Assembly: GCA_028749115.1 (NCBI GenBank)
Contig: JAQURD010000002.1
Location: 53,529-117,528, forward strand
Direction of reading: 5' to 3'
DNA: 64,000 bases
Source of the DNA: Acidobacteriota bacterium
GTDB taxonomy: Bacteria; Acidobacteriota; Aminicenantia; Aminicenantales; Saccharicenantaceae
This document shows positions 17,578-25,465 of the stretch, in pieces. Below the pieces are notes generated by a model. The model saw only the letters and a program-made list of their open reading frames with translations, did not search any database and was not told the origin of the DNA. Made by a program: the position numbers and the translations under genes. Each line of letters begins with the position of its first letter. Position 1 is the first letter of the stretch.

Positions 17578-17952
17578 TCAGTATTCTTTAATAATATCGT
17601 CCCCGGTTTCAAACCGGCCATCCGAGCCGGCCGAGCGCAGGCGGAAACTGCTGTCAGAAACTTTTTCGTATCTTATTTCGTGTCCCCAACCGTCGGTCAG
17701 ACTCAAACCGGCTGACCTGGCGCCTGGCCATTCTTTTAGCGATTCAGGCGCTTCCCGGCCGCTTTCTGCCATCCATTCGATAATCGCCCTTGATAGTGAT
17801 TCCAGATTAACGGTCGTTAGCTCCGCTCTGGTCTGATTGAAACGGGAAATTTCTTCTTCGACTGGTGCCTTTTTTCCTGTTCTCAAAAAATAGGCAAAAT
17901 AAATAATGACTATGACCAGCAGCAGGATAGCCAGAGCGCCTTTTCCCTTCAC
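17578..17952 (-). CDS. Membrane-anchored GspG-like (pseudopilin C-terminal type) protein
   Basis: The product is 124 aa with one N-terminal membrane helix (GALAILLLVIVIIYFAYFL). After it comes a C-terminal block (LTDGWGHEIRYE ... SFRLRSAGSDGRFETGDDI) that matches the calcium-site end of type II secretion GspG pseudopilins. It lacks the prepilin cleavage motif G-FTLIE, so it is not a normal pseudopilin and may just borrow that domain. I place the start at the GTG at 17952, with GAGGTG a few bases upstream. A longer reading frame continues to 18030, but those extra residues are a translation of the tRNA-Lys gene and are not real. It lies directly downstream of that tRNA and may share its transcript. 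Confidence 0.7.
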   Translation of the reverse strand: MKGKGALAILLLVIVIIYFAYFLRTGKKAPVEEEISRFNQTRAELTTVNLESLSRAIIEWMAESGREAPESLKEWPGARSAGLSLTDGWGHEIRYEKVSDSSFRLRSAGSDGRFETGDDIIKEY

Positions 17953-17972
17953 TTCCACCTCGAGACAAAAAT

Positions 17973-18045
17973 TGACCCGTGAAGGACTCGAACCTTCAAC
18001 CCGCGGATTAAGAGTCCGCTGCTCTACCAATTGAGCTAACGGGCC
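17973..18045 (-). tRNA. tRNA-Lys (anticodon CTT)
   Basis: The minus strand folds as a standard 73-nt tRNA. The acceptor arms GGCCCGT / ACGGGTC pair with one G-U, the D-arm is GCTC...GAGC, and the anticodon stem is GCGGA / TCCGC around loop CTCTTAA. The T-arm contains TTCGAGT, and the discriminator base is A. CCA is not encoded. The anticodon CTT reads AAG lysine codons. A good promoter sits just upstream. The 5' 42 nt are repeated at 29416-29457, so this tRNA is the landing site of the island. Confidence 0.95.
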
Positions 18046-18101
18046 AAAAATTATTTTTAAGTTTAGATTAGAGCCATTTAATTGTCAACAGAACGAATGG
18101 C
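18004..18101. repeat. Left copy of the 98-bp direct repeat bounding the island (att-like)
   Basis: This block matches 29416-29513 at 97 of 98 positions (the difference is A at 18067, T at 29479). It holds tRNA-Lys nucleotides 1-42 and the tRNA promoter region. The left copy is joined to the tRNA 3' half, so this tRNA is whole. The right copy is joined to the 3' flank of gltS. Identity stops at the edge of the neighbouring IS, so the original duplicated block may have been longer. Confidence 0.85.
18060..18088 (-). promoter_or_regulatory. Sigma-70-type promoter of tRNA-Lys
   Basis: On the minus strand TTGACA (18083-18088) is followed after exactly 17 bases by TAAACT (18060-18065), about 14 bases before the first tRNA base. 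The same promoter is copied at 29472-29500 in the right-hand repeat. Confidence 0.75.
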
Positions 18102-19490
18102 GTCACTTAAAATCTACACGAAACTGATTCGTTGCTTCACGAGAAAATCTGCACGAAAATCTTTTGCCTTCTGGCTCGCCTTGAAGCTAGATTTGGTGGT
18201 GAGAATAGCCAGGAGGCGAAGCGATGGGTTTAGAGATGAAAGTTAAGAGAGCGATATTAAAGGAGTTAGCCTGTAAGTATCAGAGGAGCTCTAAGAAGGG
18301 CAAGGGCCAGGTGCTGGAGGAGTTTTTAGAGCTTACTAGCTATAACCGCTGTTATGGTAGCTGGTTATTGCGGAACTGTGGTCGGAAGGTAGTGATGAGG
18401 GGGCTAAACGGGGAGGAGGTGATAGTAACTGGGGAGTTAAGGAAGATAAAGCGGAGGCGGAAGAGGGTTTATGATGAAGAGTTCAGGAAGGTGCTGGGCT
18501 GGCCTGTGGCAGGTTCTGGATTACAGTTGTGGTAAGAGGCTGGCCGGGAGTTTAGGCTGGCTGGTACCGAAGCTGGAGGAACAGAGGGAGTTAAGGGTTA
18601 AGAAGCCAGTCAGGGAGAAGCTCCTGAGAGTCTCAGCCTCGACCGCGGATCGGTTATTGCGGCCGGAGCGGAAGAAGATGGAGATAAAGAGTAGAGCCAA
18701 GACCAAGCCTGGAACCCTCTTAAAGCATCAGGTACCAATCAGGACCTATGCGGAGTGGGATGAGAGGAGACCTGGCTTCCTGGAGACAGACCTGGTTGGT
18801 CATGATGGGGGCAGAGCCGAAGGAGAGTTCCTCTGGAGCCTTAATGTCACTGATGTAGCCTCCACCTGGAGTGAAACCGTGGCGGTCAGGAACAGAGCTC
18901 AAGTCTGGACTTTCGAGGCCATCCAGAAGAGATTGCCCTTCAAGCTCCTGGGAATATCAGATAACGATGGGGCCTTTATTAATGCTCACCTCATCAAATA
19001 CTGCCATGATAATCAGCTGACCTTTACTCGTAGTCGACCCGCTAAGAAAAATGACGGCTGTTACATCGAGCAGAAGAACTACTCAGTGGTCAGACGTCTG
19101 GTTGGCTATGCCCGCTATGATCCCAGGGGGAACAGGCTCTCTTAAATGAGCTTTATTCTATCTCCAGACTATATTATAACTTCTTCCAGGTAACCATGAA
19201 GCTCAAAAGTAAAGAGAGAATAGGCAGAGCCGGGTCAGCAAGAGATATGATAGTCCTCAGGCCCCTTATCAGAGGTTATTAGAATCACCATCCATAGAGG
19301 AAGGACAAAAAGAAAAACTCCGGGCAATATATAAAGAACTTAATGTGGTTAAGCTCAAAAAGCAGATGGAAAAGCTCCAGAGCAAACTCTTTCAGCTTCA
19401 AAAATATAAGAAAAAGTGCACAACTTTTCGTCTAGATTCTTACGTGAGGCAATGATTATGATTTCATATGGATTCTCTCATGAGGCAATA
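18102..19490 (+). mobile_element. Decayed insertion sequence with doubled terminal repeats
   Basis: Each end carries two imperfect copies of a roughly 28-bp motif about 35 bp apart. At the left the inner copy is 18132-18159 (begins TTGCTTCACGAGAAAATCT) and a weaker outer copy surrounds 18111. At the right, inverted, the inner copy ends at 19453 (its complement begins TTGCCTCACGTAAGAATCT) and the outer copy ends near 19490. Such paired end-sites are how many DDE transposases bind. Between them lies the broken transposase gene. Exact borders cannot be proven because no clear target duplication is visible. The left border touches the island's direct repeat. Confidence 0.65.
18224..19454 (+). pseudogene. 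DDE transposase (integrase core), several frameshifts
   Basis: The open frame from 18224 encodes an N-terminal helix-turn-helix region (FLELTSYNRCYGSWLLRNCG) and runs to RVYDEEFRKVL. Near 18500 the coding frame shifts by one base and continues as WQVLDYSCGKRLAG. The catalytic core follows: FLETDLVGHDGG, NVTDVASTWSE, GISDNDGAFINAHL and a KNDGCYIEQKN block, giving Asp, Asp and Glu of a retroviral-integrase-like DDE triad. At about 19133 the frame shifts again, and a third shift near 19270 leads to a charged coiled tail ending at 19454. With at least three frameshifts it is dead unless read by programmed slippage. It resembles ISNCY-type transposases, but I cannot name the family for certain. 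Confidence 0.75.
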
Positions 19491-19552
19491 AGGATTGGTT
19501 GGATTTGACAAGATCTAAAAATAAACGCATGATAGAAGAAAAAGAGGGTGCC

Positions 19553-20008
19553 ATGAAGGTATTTTTAAGTTTTAGTATAAAAGATTTTAATCTGGCAAAA
19601 AATCTTAAAGAAGCTTTGAAGGCAATTTGCGATGTCTATATAGCATCCGAGGATATTCGACCTGGGACACCTTTATGGAAGAAGATTGAGGCAAATATAA
19701 GATCAAGCAATTTCATAATAGTCCTTATGACAAAAAACGCAGAGGGCTCAGCAATGGTCCAACAAGAAATAGCAACAGCAAAAGCAAATCACATAACTGT
19801 CATTCCCGTAGTAGAACGAGGAGTTCAATTAAAGGGAATTCTGGAAGGCATTGAATATATTGAGTTTGATAAGCAGAACATTGCCGTTGCGCTAAAAGGC
19901 TTAGCTCATTATTTGAGAAAAGAAAAGAAAGAAAAAGACCTCAGTGATTTATTGACTATTAGCCTTCTTATAGGTGGACTCTTTATGTTGATCGGCAAGT
20001 CTAAATAA
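19553..20008 (+). CDS. TIR domain protein with C-terminal membrane helix
   Basis: The 151-aa product opens with VFLSFSIKDFNLAKNLKEAL, the first strand and helix of a TIR fold. It keeps DIRPG (34-38), the FIIVLMT strand and a glutamate in the alphaC position (Glu72 in VQQEIATA), where catalytic TIR NADases carry their active Glu. After the domain come a basic linker and a hydrophobic helix (about 131-147), so it may be tail-anchored. I chose ATG 19553, with GAGGG upstream, over an earlier TTG in the frame. In bacteria TIR proteins act in anti-phage defence by cutting NAD+ or making signalling nucleotides. The next gene encodes another membrane protein and may be its partner. It lies right after the IS, in AT-rich DNA. 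Confidence 0.8.
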   Translation: MKVFLSFSIKDFNLAKNLKEALKAICDVYIASEDIRPGTPLWKKIEANIRSSNFIIVLMTKNAEGSAMVQQEIATAKANHITVIPVVERGVQLKGILEGIEYIEFDKQNIAVALKGLAHYLRKEKKEKDLSDLLTISLLIGGLFMLIGKSK

Positions 20009-20092
20009 TGAAACTATATAGATGCTTACTGTAGCTTGTGGCATTATAGGAAAAGCAAATAAGGATAGAAAAAATTCTTAGTAATTAATAAA

Positions 20093-20620
20093 ATGAACAA
20101 TATAGCTATTTGGATAAGTATTTTTTCTCTCATAATTGCAGGAATATCGCTGAGTTGGAATATTTATAAAGAACTTAGGAAACCGAAATTAAAATTAAGT
20201 TTGTCATTAGCTCCGCAATATTTGAAAATTTATGCTACAAATGCAGGCCCTGGGGACATTACCATAAGTAATCTCGCCATTCTAAAAGCTCGGTGGTTCC
20301 TGCTCAAAAAGTTATTTAAGAAAGATACCTACGAATATATGCAGTTAGCTTCTACGCGCCTTCTATCTCAATCCTTCAAAGAATATAGGTCATTAGGCAC
20401 CCAATCTCCAATGCCAGTTCTCCCTAAACCGCTCGGTATTGGAGAAATGGACGTCCTCGAGATAGACCTTGACAAAACTGATTGTCTAAAACGAAAAGAC
20501 TTTATAAGAGTCGGCATAGTCGATTCCTATGGTAGAATTCATTGGGCATCAAGAAAAAATTACAAAAGGATAAAAAAGGAATTTGAAAAAGGTTTAAAAA
20601 ATCATAAGGAAGAAGATTAA
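20093..20620 (+). CDS. Membrane-anchored hypothetical protein next to the TIR gene
   Basis: The 175-aa product has one N-terminal membrane helix (IAIWISIFSLIIAGISLSW), followed by a basic stretch and a beta-rich domain (LKIYATNAGPGDITISNLAI, then FIRVGIVDSYGRIHW) resembling a small immunoglobulin-like or sensor domain. It ends in a lysine- and glutamate-rich helix. I do not recognise a named family; proteins of this shape are common among island cargo. Direction, 84-bp spacing and composition suggest it travels with the TIR gene. Function is unknown. Confidence 0.55.
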   Translation: MNNIAIWISIFSLIIAGISLSWNIYKELRKPKLKLSLSLAPQYLKIYATNAGPGDITISNLAILKARWFLLKKLFKKDTYEYMQLASTRLLSQSFKEYRSLGTQSPMPVLPKPLGIGEMDVLEIDLDKTDCLKRKDFIRVGIVDSYGRIHWASRKNYKRIKKEFEKGLKNHKEED

Positions 20621-20788
20621 TGCCCCTGTCGTCATAAAAGTCCAGCAAAAAATAAACAGACAGATCATTGTTATTTTTGATTCATACATTGGTCTAGGCC
20701 TGATAATCTCTTTGAACCACGATCTTAAACTTGAATGCTGTCTTGATACCGTGCTAGAAGGCCGTATGCTTTTAGGATCTGAAAATTC

Positions 20789-20814
20789 TATACTGACCCC
20801 CCGAAGAGGTGGAC
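20789..20814 (+). mobile_element. Solitary IS3-type terminal repeat
   Basis: The 26 bases starting TATACTGACCCCCC match the IS3-family end at 27771-27796 at 24 of 26 positions, in the same orientation. No transposase follows here, so this is a leftover end. Confidence 0.6.
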
Positions 20815-21070
20815 GCTTGTGGGGCGATAGTTGAATGTAGAACAAGGATGAGTTAATTTATTCAAAAATATAATCAAGAGAGGCTGCATCAGTCTTTATG
20901 GGCATATGATATGGCCTTCGAGACTTATCCTCAGATTCAAATAGTTGTGGTATGTTAAAGGAATCATACCTTAAAGAAAAATTAAATTTCGTCTGTGTTA
21001 GGTCAGACACATTGGTGACACTTGATGTAAGATAGGTGTTGCCATGTATATACAACCTACGACCACTTAA

Positions 21071-21180
21071 GGTTCACTTATTCCTGGGTTTGAGTATATC
21101 CGGTCTTTAGTTCGGCAGGGCACCATCTCAGCGGCTGTGGCCAGGAGGCTTCGCTGGATGGATCATTATCAACGGCAATT
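21071..21180 (+). pseudogene. Fragment of an IS integrase-type transposase N-terminus
   Basis: One frame reads PGFEYIRSLVRQGTISAAV and then ARRLRWMDHYQRQ. This is the typical first helices of IS481/IS3-like integrase-core transposases, where RRLRWMDYYQ is common. It begins after a stop at 21070 and passes straight into unrelated sequence at about 21175. Only this scrap remains. Confidence 0.5.
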
Positions 21181-21437
21181 ATATGGGCGATATACCCTTG
21201 AAACTCCGACTAGAATCAAAAAAAGATTATGCTATCGAGTTCCGGAAGGAAGGGTATCCAAACAAGACCGTTAATGTTCAGAACAAGGTTGACGCACTGT
21301 GGATTGTTCTTGATGTTGTAGCTGGACTTGTCCCAGTAATTGTCGACGCTGCGACGGGTTCTTGGTATGAGTTCGACCAAAATACCGTCAAGGTTATTTC
21401 GGAAAAAACAGGGATCTCACCTGTTCCAGAGTCTTAA
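21159..21437 (+). pseudogene. C-terminal fragment of a PEGA-domain lipoprotein
   Basis: The frame encodes GNYMGDIPLKLRLESKKDY, EFRKEGYPNKTVNV and then VAGLVPVIVDAATGSWYEFD. This is the end of a PEGA-type surface repeat protein whose typical form is GxTPLxLxLxxxxxYxIxFxKEGY followed by a membrane-like GLVPVIVDAATG block. No signal peptide or lipobox precedes it: the sequence upstream is the transposase scrap. An ATG at 21183 could start an 84-aa product, but I read it as a remnant brought or broken by an insertion. Confidence 0.55.
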
Positions 21438-21669
21438 GCACAATTTTAATCAACCTACAGACGAAAATATGCATGTTTTTTATTTCAGTAAGCGTTACGT
21501 TAGCCAGTATAAAAATTTGTCATGATCCAGACTGAGCCAGATTTTATTACATAGTAACTACCTAGCAGCTGTCAACAAAGCAATCCTATACAAGGCTTTT
21601 TCTGTCCAAACTATGGGGAGCACCTCAATTCCTGCCTTTCTCTTATTTATCAAAAGCCTAACCTTAAAA

Positions 21670-21864
21670 ATGAATATGAGGTTAAGTGAGAAAGCAATTA
21701 AAGACTTAAAAGAAATCTATTTTAAAGAATATGGAAAAACGATTTCTGATGAGGAAGCCCAGGACTTAGGTGAAAGGCTGATTTCGCTATTTAAAATTAT
21801 CTATCGGCCTATCCCGGGAAAAGACACGCCCTCTCAGGATAGCCATTTTTCCGGCAAGCCTTAG
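21670..21864 (+). CDS. Small conserved-looking helical protein upstream of the recombinase
   Basis: The product from ATG 21670 is 64 aa: MNMRLSEKAIKDLKEIYFKE, then an acidic helix with EEAQDLGERLISLFKIIY. I recall short proteins of this type directly in front of large serine recombinases in uncultured bacteria, but I have no family name. The reading frame continues upstream to 21613; that part does not look coding. It may be a recombinase accessory or directionality factor (inference). It ends 121 bases before the recombinase. Confidence 0.5.
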   Translation: MNMRLSEKAIKDLKEIYFKEYGKTISDEEAQDLGERLISLFKIIYRPIPGKDTPSQDSHFSGKP

Positions 21865-21985
21865 CAGCTTTGACATATTTTTTATTCAGATTAAGATCCT
21901 AGGTAAATCCGTTAAATATTGAGGCTGGGTAAGCTTACTTCTCAAAGACTCCTGAGAGAAAGAAGATGGCTGAGCCTCTCATTCT

Positions 21986-23739
21986 ATGTCTCGTTATTTC
22001 ATTTACTGCCGGAAGTCTTCAGAATCAGAAGACAGGCAAGTATTATCACTCGAATCTCAGCTGAGTGAGCTTCGCCAACTGGCCACAAGATTAAATCTTC
22101 AGGTTATTGATATCTATAGCGAATCTCAATCAGCTAAATCTCCTGGCCGTCCCTATTTTAATGAAATGCTCAAAAGAATTAGCCAAAAGGAAGCTGATGG
22201 CATTATCTGCTGGAAACTTGACCGTCTGGCCCGCAATCCCATCGATGGCGGTCAAATCATCTGGCTTCTTCAGAAGGGAATTATTCAGCATCTTCAGACC
22301 TTCGATAGAAGCTACTACCCTGAGGATAATGTCTTGCTAATGAGTGTGGAGTTTGGCATGGCTAATCAGTATATTCTCGATTTAAGTAAAAATGTCAGAA
22401 GAGGCTTAAAATTTAAGGCTGAAAAAGGATGGCTGTCGGCGCTCGCACCTCTTGGCTATCTTAATGAGAGAAGTCAGGGGAAAGGGAATGCACGGATAAT
22501 TAAAGACCCCGAAAGATTTAATCTGGTCAAAAAGATGTGGCAACTCATGCTGACTGGGCAGTACACCCCACCCAAGATAGCTGACATTGCTAATAAAGAG
22601 TGGGGGCTTAAAAGCTATCATGAAGAACCAATTAGAAGAAGCAGTATCTATCAAATCTTTTCTAACCCCTTTTATTGCGGCTGGTTTGAATACCCTAAAG
22701 GCAGCGGCAATTGGTATAAAGGAAAACATCAACCAATGATAACCAAAGAAGAATATGAGAAGGTTCAAATCCTTTTAGGCCGAAAGGCAAAGCAACGGCT
22801 TAAAAAACATCAATTTGCTTTTACTGGACTTATTGAGTGTGGTGAATGTGGAGCTATGGTCACCGCTGAAGAAAAAAACCAAATTATCTGCTCTAAATGC
22901 AGGCATAAGTTCTCCTCTAATGGTAAGCTTTCTTGCCCTTATTGTGGCACCCTTATTTCAAAAATGAAGAAACCAAAGTTTCTTCACTATGTCTACTATC
23001 ATTGTACTAAAAGAGTTAATCCTGAATGCAGCCAAAAATCTATCTCTGAGAAGGAACTCGAAACCCAGATTGATTCTTATCTCAAAAATATTCAAATCTC
23101 TGAAGGATTTAAAGACTGGGCTATTAACTATCTAAAAGAAGAGAATGAAAAAGAAGCGCAAATGAGGGAGTCAATCTTTGCCTCACAAAGAAAAGCTTAT
23201 GACGCCTGTCTTAAGAAGCTCAATAATCTTTTCGAGTTGAAAATCTCACCTAAAAATGCCGATGGGAGTCTTCTCTCTGACGAGGAGTATAAGAAGCACA
23301 AAACTGAGCTCTTAAAGGGAAAAGCCGGCTTGAAGAGTTATTGAATGATCGCGGGGATAGAGCTGAGGACTGGCTCGAGACGGGCGAAAAGATTTTCAAT
23401 TTTGCCTGTTATGCCCCCTATTGGTTTGAAAATGGCACGCCTAAGGAAAAATTCCAAATTTTAAGGGCTCTCGGTTCGAACCTAACCTTAAAAGACAAAA
23501 AGTTAGTAATAGAGCTACATTTTCCCTTCGAAGCGATTGGAGATATGTCAGCCAGGGTACCTGAAGTAAAAGGTGAGTTCGAACCTAAAAAGCGTGGCTT
23601 AAATAAAGAAGATTTTGAAGAAATCTACACCCACAGTCCAACAGTGTCCGCCACAATGGATAAAATTCGAACCCGGATAAAAAATAACTGGGGAAATCTA
23701 AGGTCGCTTACATCTATACTCGAAGCATGTATTGTTTGA
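21986..23739 (+). pseudogene. Large serine recombinase (resolvase/integrase), split by one frameshift
   Basis: The first 452 codons (to 23344) give a complete catalytic domain: YCRKSSE with the active Ser11, [11 protein letters not shown] and [11 protein letters not shown] recombinase domain ([11 protein letters not shown]) and a zinc ribbon ([10 protein letters not shown] ... CSKCRHKF ... CPYCGT) follow. The reading frame then stops at 23342-23344, but the coiled C-terminal part continues in the next frame from 23341 to 23739 ([21 protein letters not shown] ... FQILRALGSNL). Adding one G at about 23333 (TTGAAG to TTGGAAG) would join them as [10 protein letters not shown]. So either a one-base deletion inactivated the gene or the assembly has an error. 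It is the only recombinase in the island and the likely mover if once intact. Confidence 0.85.
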
Positions 23740-24049
23740 TATTTTATATCTTGACGCTGTACCTTAGATCAAGAATATATTTAGATAAGCAGATGGTTTT
23801 ATTCTTTGAAGTTAATTAGCTTTGCTATTTTGAATAATGTTATGGCCTAACATAAAGTCGACATGTTCCAGCAAAAGTAATTGGCCGCCTGTAAATTGAT
23901 CAATACTAAATTCATGTAAGAGTGGCCATAATCAATTAACGGTAAATCCCGCTCTTTGTGCATGTTTTCTTAACAGAAGAGAGATTTTGTCTTGACTACA
24001 TTTATTTTTTTTGCTATAAGAAAATTGTAACATAAGGCAAGCTCAAAAC
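23740..24049. other. Spacer between recombinase and methyltransferase, with promoter
   Basis: No gene is seen. The left part is AT-rich with no clear repeats. The right end holds the promoter listed separately. A weak AAGG lies about 11 bases before the methyltransferase ATG. Confidence 0.5.
23992..24020 (+). promoter_or_regulatory. Sigma-70-type promoter of the methyltransferase-dGTPase operon
   Basis: TTGACT (23992-23997) and TATAAG (24015-24020) are separated by exactly 17 bases and sit 30 bases before the first ATG of the pair. This near-consensus promoter suggests that the two genes are expressed on their own, apart from the recombinase. Confidence 0.65.
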
Positions 24050-25465
24050 ATGGAAATGTCAGGCGAACAACATAACATTAAATTTACAATTAAGAACCAC
24101 GTATTACCCCTATTTAATAATAGGGAATTTTTATCAAGCATTCAAAAACAGATTGTTGGTTTGCTTAAAACCGACGATCTAACTTTATCGGATTTGTTGT
24201 CTCGACTTCATAATTGTGACCCTCTCGTTACTAAAAAAGGTATTGAAGATTTAATTTCAAACGAAATAGTAAATTATAATCCTCGCAAAAAACAATACTC
24301 AATTAAGAAGTCTTTGGATGTTGGTTTATCAAAATCATCAGATGACCCCCTAGATGGCTATAGAAATAAAGATTTTTTAACAAAATTACCATTTGCAAAT
24401 GACCAAAAAACCTCTGATATCATTCAGGCGATAAAGAAAAACCTGCCCGAGGCCTCACCCGTGTATTTTCAATGGTGGTTTGAAGATTCATCACTGCCCT
24501 TATTATCAAGCGCAATTTTATCAAGGATATCCAATTCAGAACGCATTGCTTTAATTGGTGCCCCTACCTTAGGGGCTTATGTGTCTCATTTTATTAAAAA
24601 TCGGATTGTAATATTCGATGTTGACGAAACACTCCTCAATAATCTAAAAAGTGAGGCGAAAAATAATTCTGATCTTATTAGATATGACGTAGTAAGTAAT
24701 CTTAATAAAGATTTTCAAAACAATTTTAATATTGTATATTTGGATCCTCCTTGGTATGTAGATTATATTCTTACTTTTCTTAAAAGAGCGTCTGAGCTAT
24801 GTAAGCGAGGAGGGCTTGTTTTCATATCTTTGCCACCTGTTAATACACGGCCAACTATTTATCAAGAAAGAAAAAGAATTTACAAATTTATCAAGGACTA
24901 CAAATTTAAAATAATCTCTTATTGGCCATCAGCTATAAAATATGAAGTACCAAAATTTGAAGCCAGGGCTTATGAACAATCAGGTGTTAAGCTAAAACAG
25001 CCTTGGCGGGAAGGAGACCTTCTCTTATTAAGAAAAACAGGGGATGTAATCAATGCCGATTTTCTAGAATTACAGGTAGAGCAAAATAGTTGGAGCGAAT
25101 TCATTATTAACGAATGCCGCCTATTCCTTAAAGAAACTACATGCTCAACTGAAAATAGTTCTATTTCTCTTATTTCCAAGCCCAGTGGTTATGATAGTTT
25201 TTACCTAAAAACGACTAGCTTAAGAGAATCTGCAAGAAAAATGGCGGATATAATATCATCTCGAAATCATGCCGCTCTGGTCAAAAACAAAAAAATAGCT
25301 AAAGAAATGTTAGACGCCCTTTCAAAAAAAAGGGAGCTAACAAAAATTGAGCAAGAAATATTTATAAGATATAAATCTTCCAAAAGAGAAATTGCTGAGG
25401 CAATAGCTACCTTAACATCCTTTACTCAAAGCGAAGAGCCTGATGAGAAAGCAAAACATTTATAA
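24050..25465 (+). CDS. Predicted SAM-dependent methyltransferase with DPPW motif and N-terminal winged helix
   Basis: The 471-aa product has a winged-helix-like region at about residues 30-90 (LLKTDDLTLSDLLSRLHN, NEIVNYNPRKKQYSI). A class I Rossmann core follows: motif I ALIGAPTLGAYVSH (167-180), the acidic end of strand 2 at IFDVDE (188-193), and motif IV VYLDPPWYVDYI (229-240). DPPW is typical of amino-group methyltransferases such as N6-adenine enzymes. The layout (winged helix, then DVDE, then DPP) also recalls the branched-polyamine synthase BpsA/DUF43 fold. The C-terminus is helical. It overlaps the following dGTPase gene by 23 bp, so the two are tightly coupled. Composition is clearly more AT-rich than the chromosome around the island. 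Target (DNA, RNA, nucleotide or small molecule) is unknown. Confidence 0.7.
   Translation: MEMSGEQHNIKFTIKNHVLPLFNNREFLSSIQKQIVGLLKTDDLTLSDLLSRLHNCDPLVTKKGIEDLISNEIVNYNPRKKQYSIKKSLDVGLSKSSDDPLDGYRNKDFLTKLPFANDQKTSDIIQAIKKNLPEASPVYFQWWFEDSSLPLLSSAILSRISNSERIALIGAPTLGAYVSHFIKNRIVIFDVDETLLNNLKSEAKNNSDLIRYDVVSNLNKDFQNNFNIVYLDPPWYVDYILTFLKRASELCKRGGLVFISLPPVNTRPTIYQERKRIYKFIKDYKFKIISYWPSAIKYEVPKFEARAYEQSGVKLKQPWREGDLLLLRKTGDVINADFLELQVEQNSWSEFIINECRLFLKETTCSTENSSISLISKPSGYDSFYLKTTSLRESARKMADIISSRNHAALVKNKKIAKEMLDALSKKRELTKIEQEIFIRYKSSKREIAEAIATLTSFTQSEEPDEKAKHL

Noticed and set aside
17973-18030. N-terminal extension of the GspG-like protein
   Set aside because: It is the translation of tRNA-Lys and not protein-coding.
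18004-18101. The 98-bp repeat as a simple target-site duplication of a transposon
   Set aside because: Far too long for a transposon duplication, and it coincides with half a tRNA, which points to site-specific integration or recombination instead.
20594-20845. Minus-strand frame with a hydrophobic segment after the TIR partner gene
   Set aside because: It overlaps the intact plus-strand gene and runs through the solitary IS3 end, so I read it as chance.
20858-21055. Minus-strand 65-codon frame starting with TTG
   Set aside because: It has a protein-like feel but no start signal, no recognisable motif, and lies in IS debris; at best a fragment.
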